Part shown: in pieces, positions 44,717 to 54,200 of the stretch
Layout: the number at the start of each line of letters is the position of its first letter
Position numbering within the stretch: the stretch's first letter is position 1
From: Phycisphaerales bacterium
GTDB lineage: Bacteria > Planctomycetota > Phycisphaerae > Phycisphaerales > UBA1924
NCBI GenBank assembly: GCA_022843045.1
Contig: JALHOJ010000002.1
Location: 1 to 64,000, forward strand
Length of the DNA stretch: 64,000 bases
Direction: 5' to 3'
Translations under genes and position numbers: made by a program
Notes under the pieces: model-generated
Database searches by the model: none
Seen by the model: the letters and a program-made list of their open reading frames with translations, nothing else
Told to the model about the DNA's origin: nothing

Positions 44717-44992
44717 TTAGTTCTTCAGCCAAACGGGGCAGGGGCTGTTCGCGTCGGTGGGGACGACGTGCACGTCGCGACCGCGGAAGACGACCTTGCC
44801 ATTGCCGACGCTGTACAGCGTGTTGTCGCTGCCCATGCGGACGTTGTATCCTGCTTTGAACGGAGTCCCGACTTGGCGCACGATGATCGAGCCGGGCTGA
44901 GCGTCCTGGCCACCGTACAGCTTGATGCCGCGGTACTGCGGGTTGGAGTCACGACCGTTCTTGGTAGAGCCTTGGCCCTTCTTATGTGCCAT
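44717..44992 (-). CDS. rpmA: 50S ribosomal protein L27
   Basis: 91 aa, usual length. The N-terminus [20 protein letters not shown] and the core [20 protein letters not shown] with the [20 protein letters not shown] loop are diagnostic. L27 reaches into the peptidyl transferase centre. There is no N-terminal extension needing cleavage, unlike in Firmicutes. It is normally preceded by rplU (L21); here no rplU is found upstream, and the next gene is the divergent accD. Palindromes follow the stop. Confidence 0.97.
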   Translation of the reverse strand: MAHKKGQGSTKNGRDSNPQYRGIKLYGGQDAQPGSIIVRQVGTPFKAGYNVRMGSDNTLYSVGNGKVVFRGRDVHVVPTDANSPCPVWLKN

Positions 44993-45272
44993 AAATCAAA
45001 GTCCTTACTAACACCAAACGCGTAGCCAGAATCAAAAGTCAGCGCGTTGGGTCAAGATCATACCCAACCCCAGCCATACTTTCCAGCGAGCCCCAAAGGG
45101 TCCAAGCCGCCAGGAATCGTAGGGTGAAGGGACTATCGGCTGTCAGAAACCCGTTCTCGGGCGGAATTTGGGCGTGCAGGGACGGAAGAACTCCACTAAA
45201 CTATGCCCTTGGCCCGAGCGGGACTCCGCCGGGCTGGCACGGATGGCCCGACCCAGCGCAGGAACGCACACT

Positions 45273-46199
45273 ATGGGCGACGAACTTTCCCGCATGACCG
45301 CAGCACCTACCACGGAATCCGCAGGCGGGCCTTCTCAGGCCGTCGGTCCTAAGGCCTCTGCAAAGAAGGCCCCGGCCCGTTCCTGGGCAAGCGTCCGCGA
45401 TACCCAGAGCCAGATTCCCGAGGGGGTCTGGCTGCGGTGTGCGGCCTGCGAGAAGATGCTGTATCGCGGGCACCTCGAGGAAGACCTGTGGGTCTGCCGG
45501 GAGTGCGGGCATCATCATCGCGTCTCCGCGACGCAGCGGATGGCACAGTTGGCGGACCAGGGCTCGTTCGTGGAGATGTTCACGAACCTGTCGCCCGCCG
45601 ACCCGCTGAAGTTCAAGGACCTCAAGACGTACTCCGATCGCGTGCTCGCCGAGCAGATCAAGAGTGGCTGCAAGGACGCCATCAAGGCGGGGACGATGTT
45701 CATCAAGGGTCGTCAGGCGATGGTCGCGGGGCTTGATCCGGCGTTCATGATGGGCAGCATGGGCAGCGTGGTGGGGGAGGTGCTGACCCGCGCGATCGAG
45801 CATGCGACGGCGGAGAAGCTGCCGCTGATCGTCGTGAGTTGCTCGGGCGGGGCCCGCATGCAGGAGTCGGGCCTGTCGCTCATGCAGATGGCCAAGACCA
45901 GCGCTGCGTTGGCTCGACTGGACGAATCGGGCGGGCTGTTCATCAGCGTTCTGGCCGACCCGACCACGGGCGGCGTCACGGCAAGTTTCGCGATGCTCGG
46001 GCACGTCATCATCGCGGAGCCGCAGGCGCTCATTGGCTTCGCGGGTCCGCGCGTCATTCAGCAGACGATCCGTCAAGAGCTGCCCGACGGGTTCCAGCGC
46101 AGCGAGTTCCTGCGAAAGGCCGGATTCGTGGATCGCGTGGTGCACCGGTCGCAGTTGCGCAACGAACTGGCGCGGCTGATTGACTATGCCGGCATGTAG
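45273..46199 (+). CDS. accD: Acetyl-CoA carboxylase carboxyltransferase subunit beta
   Basis: 308 aa from ATG 45273 (AGGA upstream); an ATG at 45294 is an alternative, and the frame also extends upstream without a plausible start signal. An N-terminal Ser/Ala-rich stretch precedes the zinc ribbon CAACEKM ... CRECGHHHR. The carboxyltransferase fold then shows AMVAGLDPAFMMGSMGSVVG, VSCSGGARMQESGLSLMQM, LADPTTGGVTASFAMLG and GFAGPRVIQQTI. With AccA it transfers carboxylate from biotin to acetyl-CoA, the first step of fatty acid synthesis. accA is not in this window. Confidence 0.95.
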   Translation: MGDELSRMTAAPTTESAGGPSQAVGPKASAKKAPARSWASVRDTQSQIPEGVWLRCAACEKMLYRGHLEEDLWVCRECGHHHRVSATQRMAQLADQGSFVEMFTNLSPADPLKFKDLKTYSDRVLAEQIKSGCKDAIKAGTMFIKGRQAMVAGLDPAFMMGSMGSVVGEVLTRAIEHATAEKLPLIVVSCSGGARMQESGLSLMQMAKTSAALARLDESGGLFISVLADPTTGGVTASFAMLGHVIIAEPQALIGFAGPRVIQQTIRQELPDGFQRSEFLRKAGFVDRVVHRSQLRNELARLIDYAGM

Positions 46200-46239
46200 T
46201 CGCCGGGATGTGATCGCGGGTCGTTCGACTGCTTCCGGC

Positions 46240-46728
46240 CTACTTGCGTGCCTGCTCGACAAATGCGAGCACGTTGCTCGCACTCGTGTTGCCCGTGAAG
46301 CGGCCCAGTTGCTTGCCATCTTGCAGCAGGATGACGGTGGGGAAGCCTGAGATGCCCAGCGACGCGACATCATCGGGTACGGTGTTGGTCGCGTCGACGT
46401 ACAGCGGGACGGTGAGGTTCGAGACGGCTTCGGCGACCTTTGGATCAGCCAGCGCGTCGCGCTTGAGGGCTTGGCAGGGCGGGCACCAGTCGGCAGTCAC
46501 GAAGACGAAGACGGGCTTGCCCGAGGCGGTGCTCTTGTCGTTTGCGCTCGCGAGCGTCAGGGCCTTGTCGAAGTAGGCGGGTGTGGGCGCGAGGCCGCCA
46601 CCGCCGCCGCGGCTGAAGGCCATGACAGCGACGAGGCCACCGATGGCGAGCAGGGGCAAAATGAGCGAGCGCACGCCCGCGAAGCGAGGGCGTGCATGGG
46701 AACTGGAACGGGGTGTGGTGTGGGGCAT
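46240..46728 (-). CDS. Membrane-anchored thioredoxin-like protein
   Basis: 162 aa. One N-terminal membrane helix (SLILPLLAIGGLVAVMAFSR) anchors a thioredoxin fold with active site TADWCPPCQALK and the cis-proline element GISGFPTVILLQDG. The WCPPC motif is typical of reductases that work outside the membrane, for example in cytochrome c maturation or disulfide reduction. The window's multiheme cytochrome (actA) offers a possible client, which is speculation. It converges with accD. Confidence 0.85.
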   Translation of the reverse strand: MPHTTPRSSSHARPRFAGVRSLILPLLAIGGLVAVMAFSRGGGGGLAPTPAYFDKALTLASANDKSTASGKPVFVFVTADWCPPCQALKRDALADPKVAEAVSNLTVPLYVDATNTVPDDVASLGISGFPTVILLQDGKQLGRFTGNTSASNVLAFVEQARK

Positions 46729-46785
46729 GACTGATCCGTTTGTGCGCTGCAGGGGCCGAAATAGGACGCGGCGACTGTGCTCCGG

Positions 46786-47775
46786 TTACAGGCTTACGAG
46801 TTCGCCCGTCAATGGTTCGACCAGATCCTTGGCCGAGACGATGCCCACCGGCTTGCCCCACGCGTCCTCGACGATGGCGATGCGGGCCTTGTGCGTCCGC
46901 AAACTGGCCAGGCCATCGCGGGCGGTGGTGTCGAGCTTGAGGCGCGGCACGGGCAGGACCAGTTCCTGAGGCGATTTCTTGGTCTGCGTGTAAAGGTCAA
47001 GGTGGCGAATCGCACCGATGACGCGGCCTTGGCGGTCGACGACCGGAAAGAACGCGTGGGGGCTGCCCGCGACCAGATCAAGCACACGCGACCGTTCGGC
47101 GCTCGCGGGCAGGACGGTGACCTTCTCCCACGCGACCATTTCATCTCCCACCGCAATGGTGCGGAACATCAGGGCGCGATCAAGGAGCGACACCTGACTC
47201 TCAGAGAGCACGCCGTGCCCTGCGCCTTCCTTGAGCAGCTGCGCGATGCGCTGGCGAGCGTCGCTGGCGGAGTCGCGGGGCAACTTGAGCACGCGCTCAA
47301 GTAGATGCGAGAGGAACAGAATGAGCGGCAGCACGCCCAGCATGGTGAGCACGATCCGCACGCCCTTGATGCTGCGTGCGAATAGCGGCGTGAGCCGATC
47401 CGATTCGACGCGGAAGACTTCTTTCGGCGCGGCATCGCCCAGGATGAACAGCACCGGGCCCAGCACGAGCGTGTTGATCACAGCGATGGCCAGGGCGGAG
47501 TACGCCCCCGCCTGAAGGATGCTTGACGCTGCTTCGGCGGCGATCGCGTTGACGACGTTGTTGCAGATCAACAGCGTCGCGAGCAGACGTGCGGGGTTTC
47601 GCAGTTCATGCAGGAGCGTGCGCGCACTGTGGTCGGGCGGCGTGCGGGCGGCGCGAAGGTCCAGGCGCACGCGGTTGAGCGAGTAGCTGCCTACCTCAAG
47701 CCCGCTGCAGAGCGCGCTGGCGGCGATGGCGAGCACGAGCAGCGACCACCAGAATGCCCACTCGAGCGGGGTCAT
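46786..47775 (-). CDS. CNNM/CorC-type DUF21-CBS protein, second copy
   Basis: 329 aa. The DUF21 (CNNM) membrane domain begins at FWWSLLVLAIAASALCSGLE and includes ATLLICNNVVNAIAAEAASS and AIAVINTLVLGPVLFILGDA. Two CBS motifs follow (VLPASAERSRVLDLVAGSPH, GLASLRTHKARIAIVEDAWG). The C-terminal transporter-associated CorC_HlyC domain of full-length members is missing, so it is a short form. Such proteins are linked to magnesium or cobalt transport, and older names call them hemolysins. Its start overlaps the stop of the full-length copy by ATGA, so the pair may form a heteromer. Confidence 0.88.
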   Translation of the reverse strand: MTPLEWAFWWSLLVLAIAASALCSGLEVGSYSLNRVRLDLRAARTPPDHSARTLLHELRNPARLLATLLICNNVVNAIAAEAASSILQAGAYSALAIAVINTLVLGPVLFILGDAAPKEVFRVESDRLTPLFARSIKGVRIVLTMLGVLPLILFLSHLLERVLKLPRDSASDARQRIAQLLKEGAGHGVLSESQVSLLDRALMFRTIAVGDEMVAWEKVTVLPASAERSRVLDLVAGSPHAFFPVVDRQGRVIGAIRHLDLYTQTKKSPQELVLPVPRLKLDTTARDGLASLRTHKARIAIVEDAWGKPVGIVSAKDLVEPLTGELVSL

Positions 47776-49103
47776 GGCGTGGCCTCCTTGCTCGATGGGT
47801 TCGCAGCGGACTTGCTGTCGGCTTGTTTGGCGAGCGAGACGCGCACGCGGTCAATAGTCCTGCCGCCCGTCGCCATCGCTTCGACGCGCAGCGATACGTT
47901 GCCAATTTCAACCAGGTCGCCCTCGCGGGGCAGACGGCCCAGGCGGGCGAGGATCAGGCCCGCCACCGTGCTGACGCGGCCACGCTGGGCTTCGGTCATG
48001 GCGGGCTCAAAGAACTCCTCCCAATCGCGCACGCTCAGGCGGCCGGGCACTTCCCACTCGCCAACGCCGATCATGCGGACCTGGGCCGCGTGGCTGCCCT
48101 CGGGCGCGGCGGCGAACTTGATGAGTTCGTTGATCACGTTGTCGATCTGCACCATGCCCACGATTTCGCCCTTTTCGTTGACGACCATGGCGACATCGGC
48201 GCGGGCGACGCGGAGGACTTCGAGCAGTTGGTCCACGCGGGCGCGTTCGGGCACGAACCGGACAGGTTCAACGAGCGTGGGAAGGGGCAGGCGAGCCGCG
48301 GCGCCTTGTTTGCTCAGCATGGGGAGGACGCGATGGGCGTTGACCATGCCGACGATGGTCCGTTCGGAAAGCGGGCCCCGCGACACAGGAAATCGCGTGT
48401 AGCCGGTCTCGCGAGCGACTTGCAGGAGCTCCTGGCTGGTATCGGTCGCGGCGAGCGTGCGGACGTCCACGCGGGGCGTCATGATGTCCTTCACGCGGAG
48501 CGTGGAGAGTTGCACAACGTCACCGAGCAGTTGCTCCTCGTCCTCGTGCAGCACGCCTTGGCGTGCGGCGACTTCGACCAAGTTGGACAGATCATCACTT
48601 GTCAGCGCGGCTCGCGGCTCGACGCTGGGCCGCACCACGCGAGCCAGCGGACCCACGACAAACGAGTCGAGCAGCACGCGCACTGGGGTGATCAGGCGAA
48701 ACCACGCGAGGACCGGAATCGCAATCACTCGGCAGAACGCGATGCGATGGACCGCCGCGAGGCCCTTGGGAAGGACCTCCGCGAACATGATCATCACAAA
48801 GACACTGGCGAGAGCCGCGACGATGCTCCAAATCCCATCGAGCCACTCCTGGGCGACCAGGCCGAAGATCGTGAAGTACGCCGTGTTGACAGTGACGTTG
48901 AGCAGCAGAACCGCGACCAGCAGCGAAGAGGGCTGGGCAAGCAGGTCGCTCACGGCGTCGTTGACACGCGGGAACGTCTTGCGAAGCCGGATGCGATCCG
49001 CCTGCGTGAGGCTGAAGAGGGCCGTCTCGGCGGCGGAGCACAACGCGCTGACGATCACGAGGATCGGCAGGAGCGCGGCGAGGATGGTGTAGATGCCGGG
49101 CAA
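47772..49103 (-). CDS. CNNM/CorC-type DUF21-CBS protein, full length
   Basis: 443 aa. DUF21 membrane domain (YTILAALLPILVIVSALCSA, VAVLLLNVTVNTAYFTIFGL, FVMIMFAEVLPKGLAAVHRI), two CBS domains with the TPRVDVRTL hallmark and DVAMVVNEKGEIVGMVQI, and a C-terminal CorC_HlyC domain (RLSVRDWEEFFEPAMTEAQR ... TVAGLILARLGRLPREGD). Predicted inner-membrane divalent cation transporter or regulator. Upstream partner of the shorter paralogue with which it overlaps. Confidence 0.9.
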   Translation of the reverse strand: MPGIYTILAALLPILVIVSALCSAAETALFSLTQADRIRLRKTFPRVNDAVSDLLAQPSSLLVAVLLLNVTVNTAYFTIFGLVAQEWLDGIWSIVAALASVFVMIMFAEVLPKGLAAVHRIAFCRVIAIPVLAWFRLITPVRVLLDSFVVGPLARVVRPSVEPRAALTSDDLSNLVEVAARQGVLHEDEEQLLGDVVQLSTLRVKDIMTPRVDVRTLAATDTSQELLQVARETGYTRFPVSRGPLSERTIVGMVNAHRVLPMLSKQGAAARLPLPTLVEPVRFVPERARVDQLLEVLRVARADVAMVVNEKGEIVGMVQIDNVINELIKFAAAPEGSHAAQVRMIGVGEWEVPGRLSVRDWEEFFEPAMTEAQRGRVSTVAGLILARLGRLPREGDLVEIGNVSLRVEAMATGGRTIDRVRVSLAKQADSKSAANPSSKEATP

Positions 49104-49188
49104 GTTTCAAGCGAAGAGCGACAAAGCGAAACGCGACAAGTGTTTCAGGATCGGGCGTGGAAAGGTACGGACTGCATCTCTTCTCACT

Positions 49189-49812
49189 CTATCGACTTTC
49201 GCTTCTCGTTTGCGGTCCCCCGTCCTTCCAGTCGGCCTTCGCCGGGTCATAAGTCTCGTCCAACTGCTCGAGCATGCGTTCAATGTAGCGCCAGGCGTTG
49301 AGCAGGCGGCGCAGGTCGCGGGCGATTGCGTTCCGGCCGGTGTCGGTGGCGGCCTGAAGGCGTTGGAACATCTCGCAGGTGGCCTTCGTGTATTCGGCGC
49401 GATGAGATTGGGCCCATTGCTTCCACTTCGCGCGTTCGGCGGCTTGCTCGGGTCCCTTCGCGGCGAGGGCGGCGTCGACCTGCTCGCGGATCTCCATGAT
49501 CTCCATGAGAAACCCGTCGGGCAGCGACTTGTCAGCTTCTTTCGCAGGGCCGCCGAGCAAGCCGAGCAGCAGATTGGCCCGGGCTTCGTCGGATTCGAGC
49601 GTGGCTTTGGCCCGGTTGAGGTCCGCCGCGAGCGAGGATGCGTCGTCAAGGTCCTCCAGCATCTCCGCTCCGATGGCGTCGGGGTGGGCTTGCAACACCT
49701 TGCCCAGGTACGCACGTTGCACGTCACCTGGGGAGAGGTCGAATCGTCTGGGCAGGCCGAGCACGGCGAATGCGTCGTGGGGAGGTGGCGAGTTGGTTCC
49801 GGCGCGAAACAT
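49189..49812 (-). CDS. hscB: HscB-like J-domain co-chaperone
   Basis: 207 aa from ATG 49812. The J-domain (residues about 13-80: DAFAVLGLPRRFDLSPGDVQ RAYL) keeps the HPD tripeptide in LQAHPDAIG, and the C-terminal helical HSCB domain begins at LPDGFLMEIMEIREQVDAAL. HscB brings the IscU scaffold to HscA for iron-sulfur cluster transfer. No isc or hsc partner genes are nearby, so the name rests on domain form. The start lacks a visible ribosome site; in-frame ATGs exist upstream to 49872. It lies 85 bp upstream of the CNNM genes on the same strand. Confidence 0.78.
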   Translation of the reverse strand: MFRAGTNSPPPHDAFAVLGLPRRFDLSPGDVQRAYLGKVLQAHPDAIGAEMLEDLDDASSLAADLNRAKATLESDEARANLLLGLLGGPAKEADKSLPDGFLMEIMEIREQVDAALAAKGPEQAAERAKWKQWAQSHRAEYTKATCEMFQRLQAATDTGRNAIARDLRRLLNAWRYIERMLEQLDETYDPAKADWKDGGPQTRSESR

Positions 49813-49908
49813 CGAACGATTGTACGAAGTGCGGGTGCGCTCCCGACAGAGCGATTCCGAGTGCGAGGCCATCGGGACGCTGGGCAGGGGCCATAAAGGT
49901 CCTGCGAC

Positions 49909-49931
49909 TCATGGACGGGACGCCCGTGCCA
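49909..49931. repeat. Palindrome upstream of the racemase gene
   Basis: ACGGG / CCCGT (3-nt loop) within a gactcatgg ... gtgccac context, like the last palindrome of the 44599-44698 cluster. Confidence 0.4.
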
Positions 49932-49978
49932 CTTCGCGCGAGCGGCTACGGTTGACCAACCTTGGAGGTCCCTCTCGC

Positions 49979-50710
49979 TTGAGCCTCTCCCAGCCCAACA
50001 GTCCCGGCGCGAACAACCACATTGGCATCGTCGGCGTCAGTCCCGAAGGAGCGGCGTTGTTCTATCGCCTGCTCACGCGGCACGCCGGGCGTTTGCGCAG
50101 CCCCAGCGAGCAGCCCCGCATCAGCCTGCACAACGAGCCGCTCTCGGCGTACATCGATGCGATTCGCCATGACGATTGGCATAGCGTGGGCAAGTTGTTG
50201 CGGCGCTCCGCGGAGCATGTGGCCCGCTGCGGAGCGAGCTTTTGCTTGACGCCCGACAACGCGGTGCAGCATGGCGTGCAACTCGCGGAAGTAGGCAGCC
50301 CGATTCCGTGGCTGACGATGCCGGACTTGGTGGGCGAGTCGATCGCGCAGGATGGGCGGCGGGTGGTGGGGATCCTGGGCACGAAGTTGGTGATGCACTC
50401 GTCTACGTACCAGACGCACCTGGGCCTGCGCGGGATTCAGGTGCTCGCGCCCAACAACGAGCAGGCCGACTTCGTCGATCGGGTCATCTTTGACGAACTG
50501 ATCTACGGATACAGCCGGCCAGAGAGCCACGCGGGCGTGCTGGAGGTGGCCCAATCACTTGCCGGTCAGGGGTGCGAGGCCGTGATTCTGGCGTCGAGCG
50601 AGTTGCCGCTGGTCTTGCAGGAGGACACCTGTCCCCTTCCTCTATATGACTCGGCGGAGATTCTGGCAGAGGCGGCTGTCCTGCGAACGATGAAGGCGGG
50701 CCCGCGATGA
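49979..50710 (+). CDS. Asp/Glu racemase-family protein lacking the second catalytic Cys
   Basis: 243 aa if it starts at TTG 49979; GGAGG lies 10 nt upstream and no in-frame ATG precedes the family-like IGIVGVSPEGAALFYRLL. Cys89 in ASFCLTPDNAVQ aligns with the first catalytic cysteine. The second, normally in GCTELPLL, is replaced by serine (Ser206 in ILASSELPLVL). Two-base racemisation needs both thiols, so the enzyme may be a one-way isomerase, a lyase or inactive. The rest of the fold (YQTHLGLRGIQVLAP, DELIYG, LYDSAEILAEAAV) is well kept, suggesting selection. The stop is followed by a long gene-free leader. Confidence 0.78.
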   Translation: MSLSQPNSPGANNHIGIVGVSPEGAALFYRLLTRHAGRLRSPSEQPRISLHNEPLSAYIDAIRHDDWHSVGKLLRRSAEHVARCGASFCLTPDNAVQHGVQLAEVGSPIPWLTMPDLVGESIAQDGRRVVGILGTKLVMHSSTYQTHLGLRGIQVLAPNNEQADFVDRVIFDELIYGYSRPESHAGVLEVAQSLAGQGCEAVILASSELPLVLQEDTCPLPLYDSAEILAEAAVLRTMKAGPR

Positions 50711-51242
50711 ACGCAACCGCGGAGGGCGGGCGGACGGAAAGACACGCGTGGCGGCCTGCGGGATTCTGTGCGGCCGGAGGGGAAACCCCTACCACAACCC
50801 AAGCGGGTGGCATGAGACGGCCAGCGAACAGAATCCTATCTACTATGCCATCCCTTGCTGAGGAATTAGACTGGACAAGCACCCGGACTTTCCTGTATGC
50901 TATTGCAGCAGCAGCCCCGCTCCGGAGCACGAGGTCGGTCGCTCCGCGAGGGAAAAAGGCGTGTACGCTCCCGCCCCCCATCAGAGCCCTCGGGCAATCT
51001 TGGGAGGAAGGGTGTGGAGGCGCCTGAGGCGTGAAAGCGAAGAGGGCAACCTCTCCCGTTTCCGCCGACCGGCCTTCGAGCCAGTGGATGAACGTGAGTG
51101 CGAGCGCCAAGCGCCCGTGCTCACGTTGACAGACAGACGCAGCGCACGCGCTGGAGCGCGCAGCGGGCACGCAGCATGAAGCTTTGCGCCGTACAGTCGG
51201 CGCTTGAGGCTGATACTTGTGGGCGATAGATGGAGCCGCGCC
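50711..51242 (+). other. 532-bp leader of the giant surface-protein gene
   Basis: No gene seen. A sigma-70 promoter at 50872-50901 would give a 5' leader of about 335 nt, GC-rich with several short inverted repeats such as AGAGGgcaaCCTCT near 51040. I could not match it to a known riboswitch. Confidence 0.45.
50872..50901 (+). promoter_or_regulatory. Candidate promoter of the giant gene
   Basis: TGGACA (50872-50877) and TATGCT (50896-50901) with an 18-bp spacer. One mismatch to TTGACA and two to TATAAT. Confidence 0.5.
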
Positions 51243-54200
51243 ATGGTGAGCAGGGAATTCCGTTCGTTCCTCCCGCTTCGCAACAACGCCGGTCATGCGC
51301 AGGATCGCGCAGCCGCCGGCACTATTCGTTCTCAATCCCGAGGTTCCCGACTCGCGGCGGTGCTCGCCGGCAAAGTCGGACGCGCCCTGGGCGTGGGCGG
51401 CGCGCGAGGCAACTCGCTGGACCGGCTTGAGGATCGCGTGCTGCTGGACGGCAGCCCGACCAATCCGCTTCCGCTGACTGCGGGGCCGGATGGTCGCTTC
51501 ACCGCGGCGCAGACGATCTCGTCGCCCACGGACGTGGACTTCTTCGAGTTCATCGCTCCGGCGAACGGGTTCGTGAGCGTGCTGGCGGACACCGCCAACG
51601 AAGCCAATCGCAACCTTGACTCGACCGTTCGCGTCAACGTCGCCTCGACGCAGACGCTCGTGGCAATCGGCAACGACAACGGCACGCTGACCAGCGGGTT
51701 CCAGAAGGACGGCTGGGCGGGCTTCGTCGCGACGCAGGGGACGCGGTACATCATCTCGGTGGCGGGGCAGTTTGCGACCACTGGGCCATACACGCTGCGG
51801 ATGCGAGCGACCAATTCCACCTTCACGGTTGGTGGCCTCGACAATCGGACCAACCCTCCGACGCAGCTGGGCGTTGGCTTCGAAACGGGCTCTGCCACTC
51901 CCACCATCGCACCCAATGGAGTGTTCATTCCCGGAGGCGCGATCCTCGGACAATTGGGTGGCACCGGACCCATCAACAGCCGCACTCGTCAGGACGAGAT
52001 CATCTACAGCTGGACCGCGCCCAACGAAGCCAGATTCAACACGCTCGTCACGATCAACGCCCAGTCGACCGAAGAAGCCAATCTCGCGCAGCGTGTCGAC
52101 ACGCATCTGGACATCTACGACCAGAACGGCAATCTGATCGTCAGCGATCAGCAATCAGGCCGCATCAACGATGCTGCGGTCGCCTTCCGCGCCGCCGCCG
52201 GACAGACCTACTTCATCCGAGTCCGCAGCGACGAAGTAACCAACGCCAACCGGCAGCTTGCCACGGGCCCCTTCTTCCTGCTGTTTGACGCGCAGCCCAA
52301 TTCGGCGGCGGCTGACCGGATCTCGCGTCGTTTCACGTTCGCTGGCCAGTTCCTCAACTATGACGCGTCATCGACGCTGCCCAATCCCGTGATGGTCGAG
52401 CCGGTCTTCCAGACCGAGGCCTTCAGCTTCATCTCAGAAGGCACCGGCCTTGGCATCATCACGCTGACGCCCAACTTCTTCCCGCCCATCGCTCCCGCCG
52501 CTGGTCAGGGACCTGGCCCGCTGACGAATGCCGCGATGAGCCTCTACGACGATCAGGGCAATCGTCTCGCGTTCTCCGATGACGCGAACGGTCTGAACCC
52601 CGCGCTCCGTGTGCAGCTTGTTGGCGGCCAGCGGTACTTCATTCTCGTCGATGGCTTCGAACTCGACGCTGGTCAGGCCTACAACGTCTTCGCCGAAGTC
52701 ACCCACACCACCACGCCGACAAACGACGACCATCCCGACGGCATCATCGGGCCGGAGAACATCGCGCGCCGCAATGCCTCGGAAGCGACGGCGCTGCCCT
52801 GGAGCGATCCATTCCCGACATTTGACGCCGACGGCAACGTCGTTCGCGACCGCGGCCTGCGAGTCTCCGCGATCGGCGAAGGCCGCATCGAGCCGCAGGT
52901 CAATGGCGGCGCTGATTCGGATGTCTTCCAGTTCACCCCGCCTGCCGACATGCTGCTGGACTACGACGGCAACAACAACGACGCAGGCACGTCTCTGTTC
53001 CTCGGCGGAGCGTTTGACACGCAGGATCTGGGGCGTCAATTCTCCAACTTCTCGCGTGCCATGGCAGGCTTTGATGGCGGCGACTGGTTCACCACCGGCA
53101 AGCAGAACACGGTGATACTCAATGGCCAGCCGGTGCAGCAGGGCTTCATCGACAACCCGGCAACGGCCAACACCTCGGGTCCGGTCATTCATGTCACCTA
53201 TAACTGGGAACCTTTCGCCAACGCCACCCAGACGCTTCCGCGTCGCCTGGTCGTCGGCGGCGACTTCATCTATCAGGAAGTCGTCAATGGCCAGATCGTT
53301 CAAATCAACAATCTGATCGTGTGGCAGCTGATCGCCGGGCGGTATCAGTGGAATCGCGGCCAAGGCCCGCAGTTCCTTGGCGGGGGCACCAATGGCCCGG
53401 TCTTCGCTGCTCTTGCGTACGATCCCGAAGAATTTGATCCCGATGACGCCGACCCGTTGCCAGCGGAACCGGATCCGGGCATCAACAGTCTGTTCGTTGG
53501 CGGTTCGTTTACGACCGTCAGCGGAACACCAGCCACCAATATCGCTCAGTTCTCTGTGCCGGGCGGCTGGGCCAATCTCTCGGGCGACAATCCTCAAGAT
53601 CCGAACTTCGATCCGCTTTTCGAAACCAACTCAGCGCCGGTTCGCGCGCTGGCGGTATTCGACGCGCCCGATGCTGGTGCTGGTCGAGAATTCCAGGCCG
53701 GTCCGCCCGTGCTCCAGGCAGTTGCGGATCCGGGCGATCCGCCCCAGTCGCTCTACATCGGTGGCGAATTCGGCTCTGGCGTGATCGCTTGGAACGGCGT
53801 CAACCGTTCACGGCTGTCCGTCGGCTCAGGCCAGACAGCTCCTCCCGTCGGCAACATCGACGGCTCGGTGTTCGCGCTCGCAACGTACGAAGTGGAACTG
53901 GACAACTACGTTGACATTGACGGTACCGATCACGACCCTGATCCTAACGCGAACGATGTTCCGCAGCGTGTGCTGATCATGGGCGGTGACTTCACCGGCC
54001 GCGACGGCATTGCGTCAAGTGGCTTGCTGGGCTGGGGTGCGGTCCGTACCGGGCAGGATGTTCAGGATCCGACGTACAGCCCCGCGATCGAGTTCCTCGA
54101 CTTTGGCATGAACATTTTCGGCTCAGTGAACGCATTGGCCGAATGGACGCCCGCGTCCCTGACGCAGGGCGTGCAGCCCGTGCCCGTGCTTGCCGTGGGC

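Noticed and set aside
50484-52154. Minus-strand frame spanning the racemase end and the giant-gene leader
   Set aside because: No domain, overlaps two coding regions, and crosses a promoter-like site.
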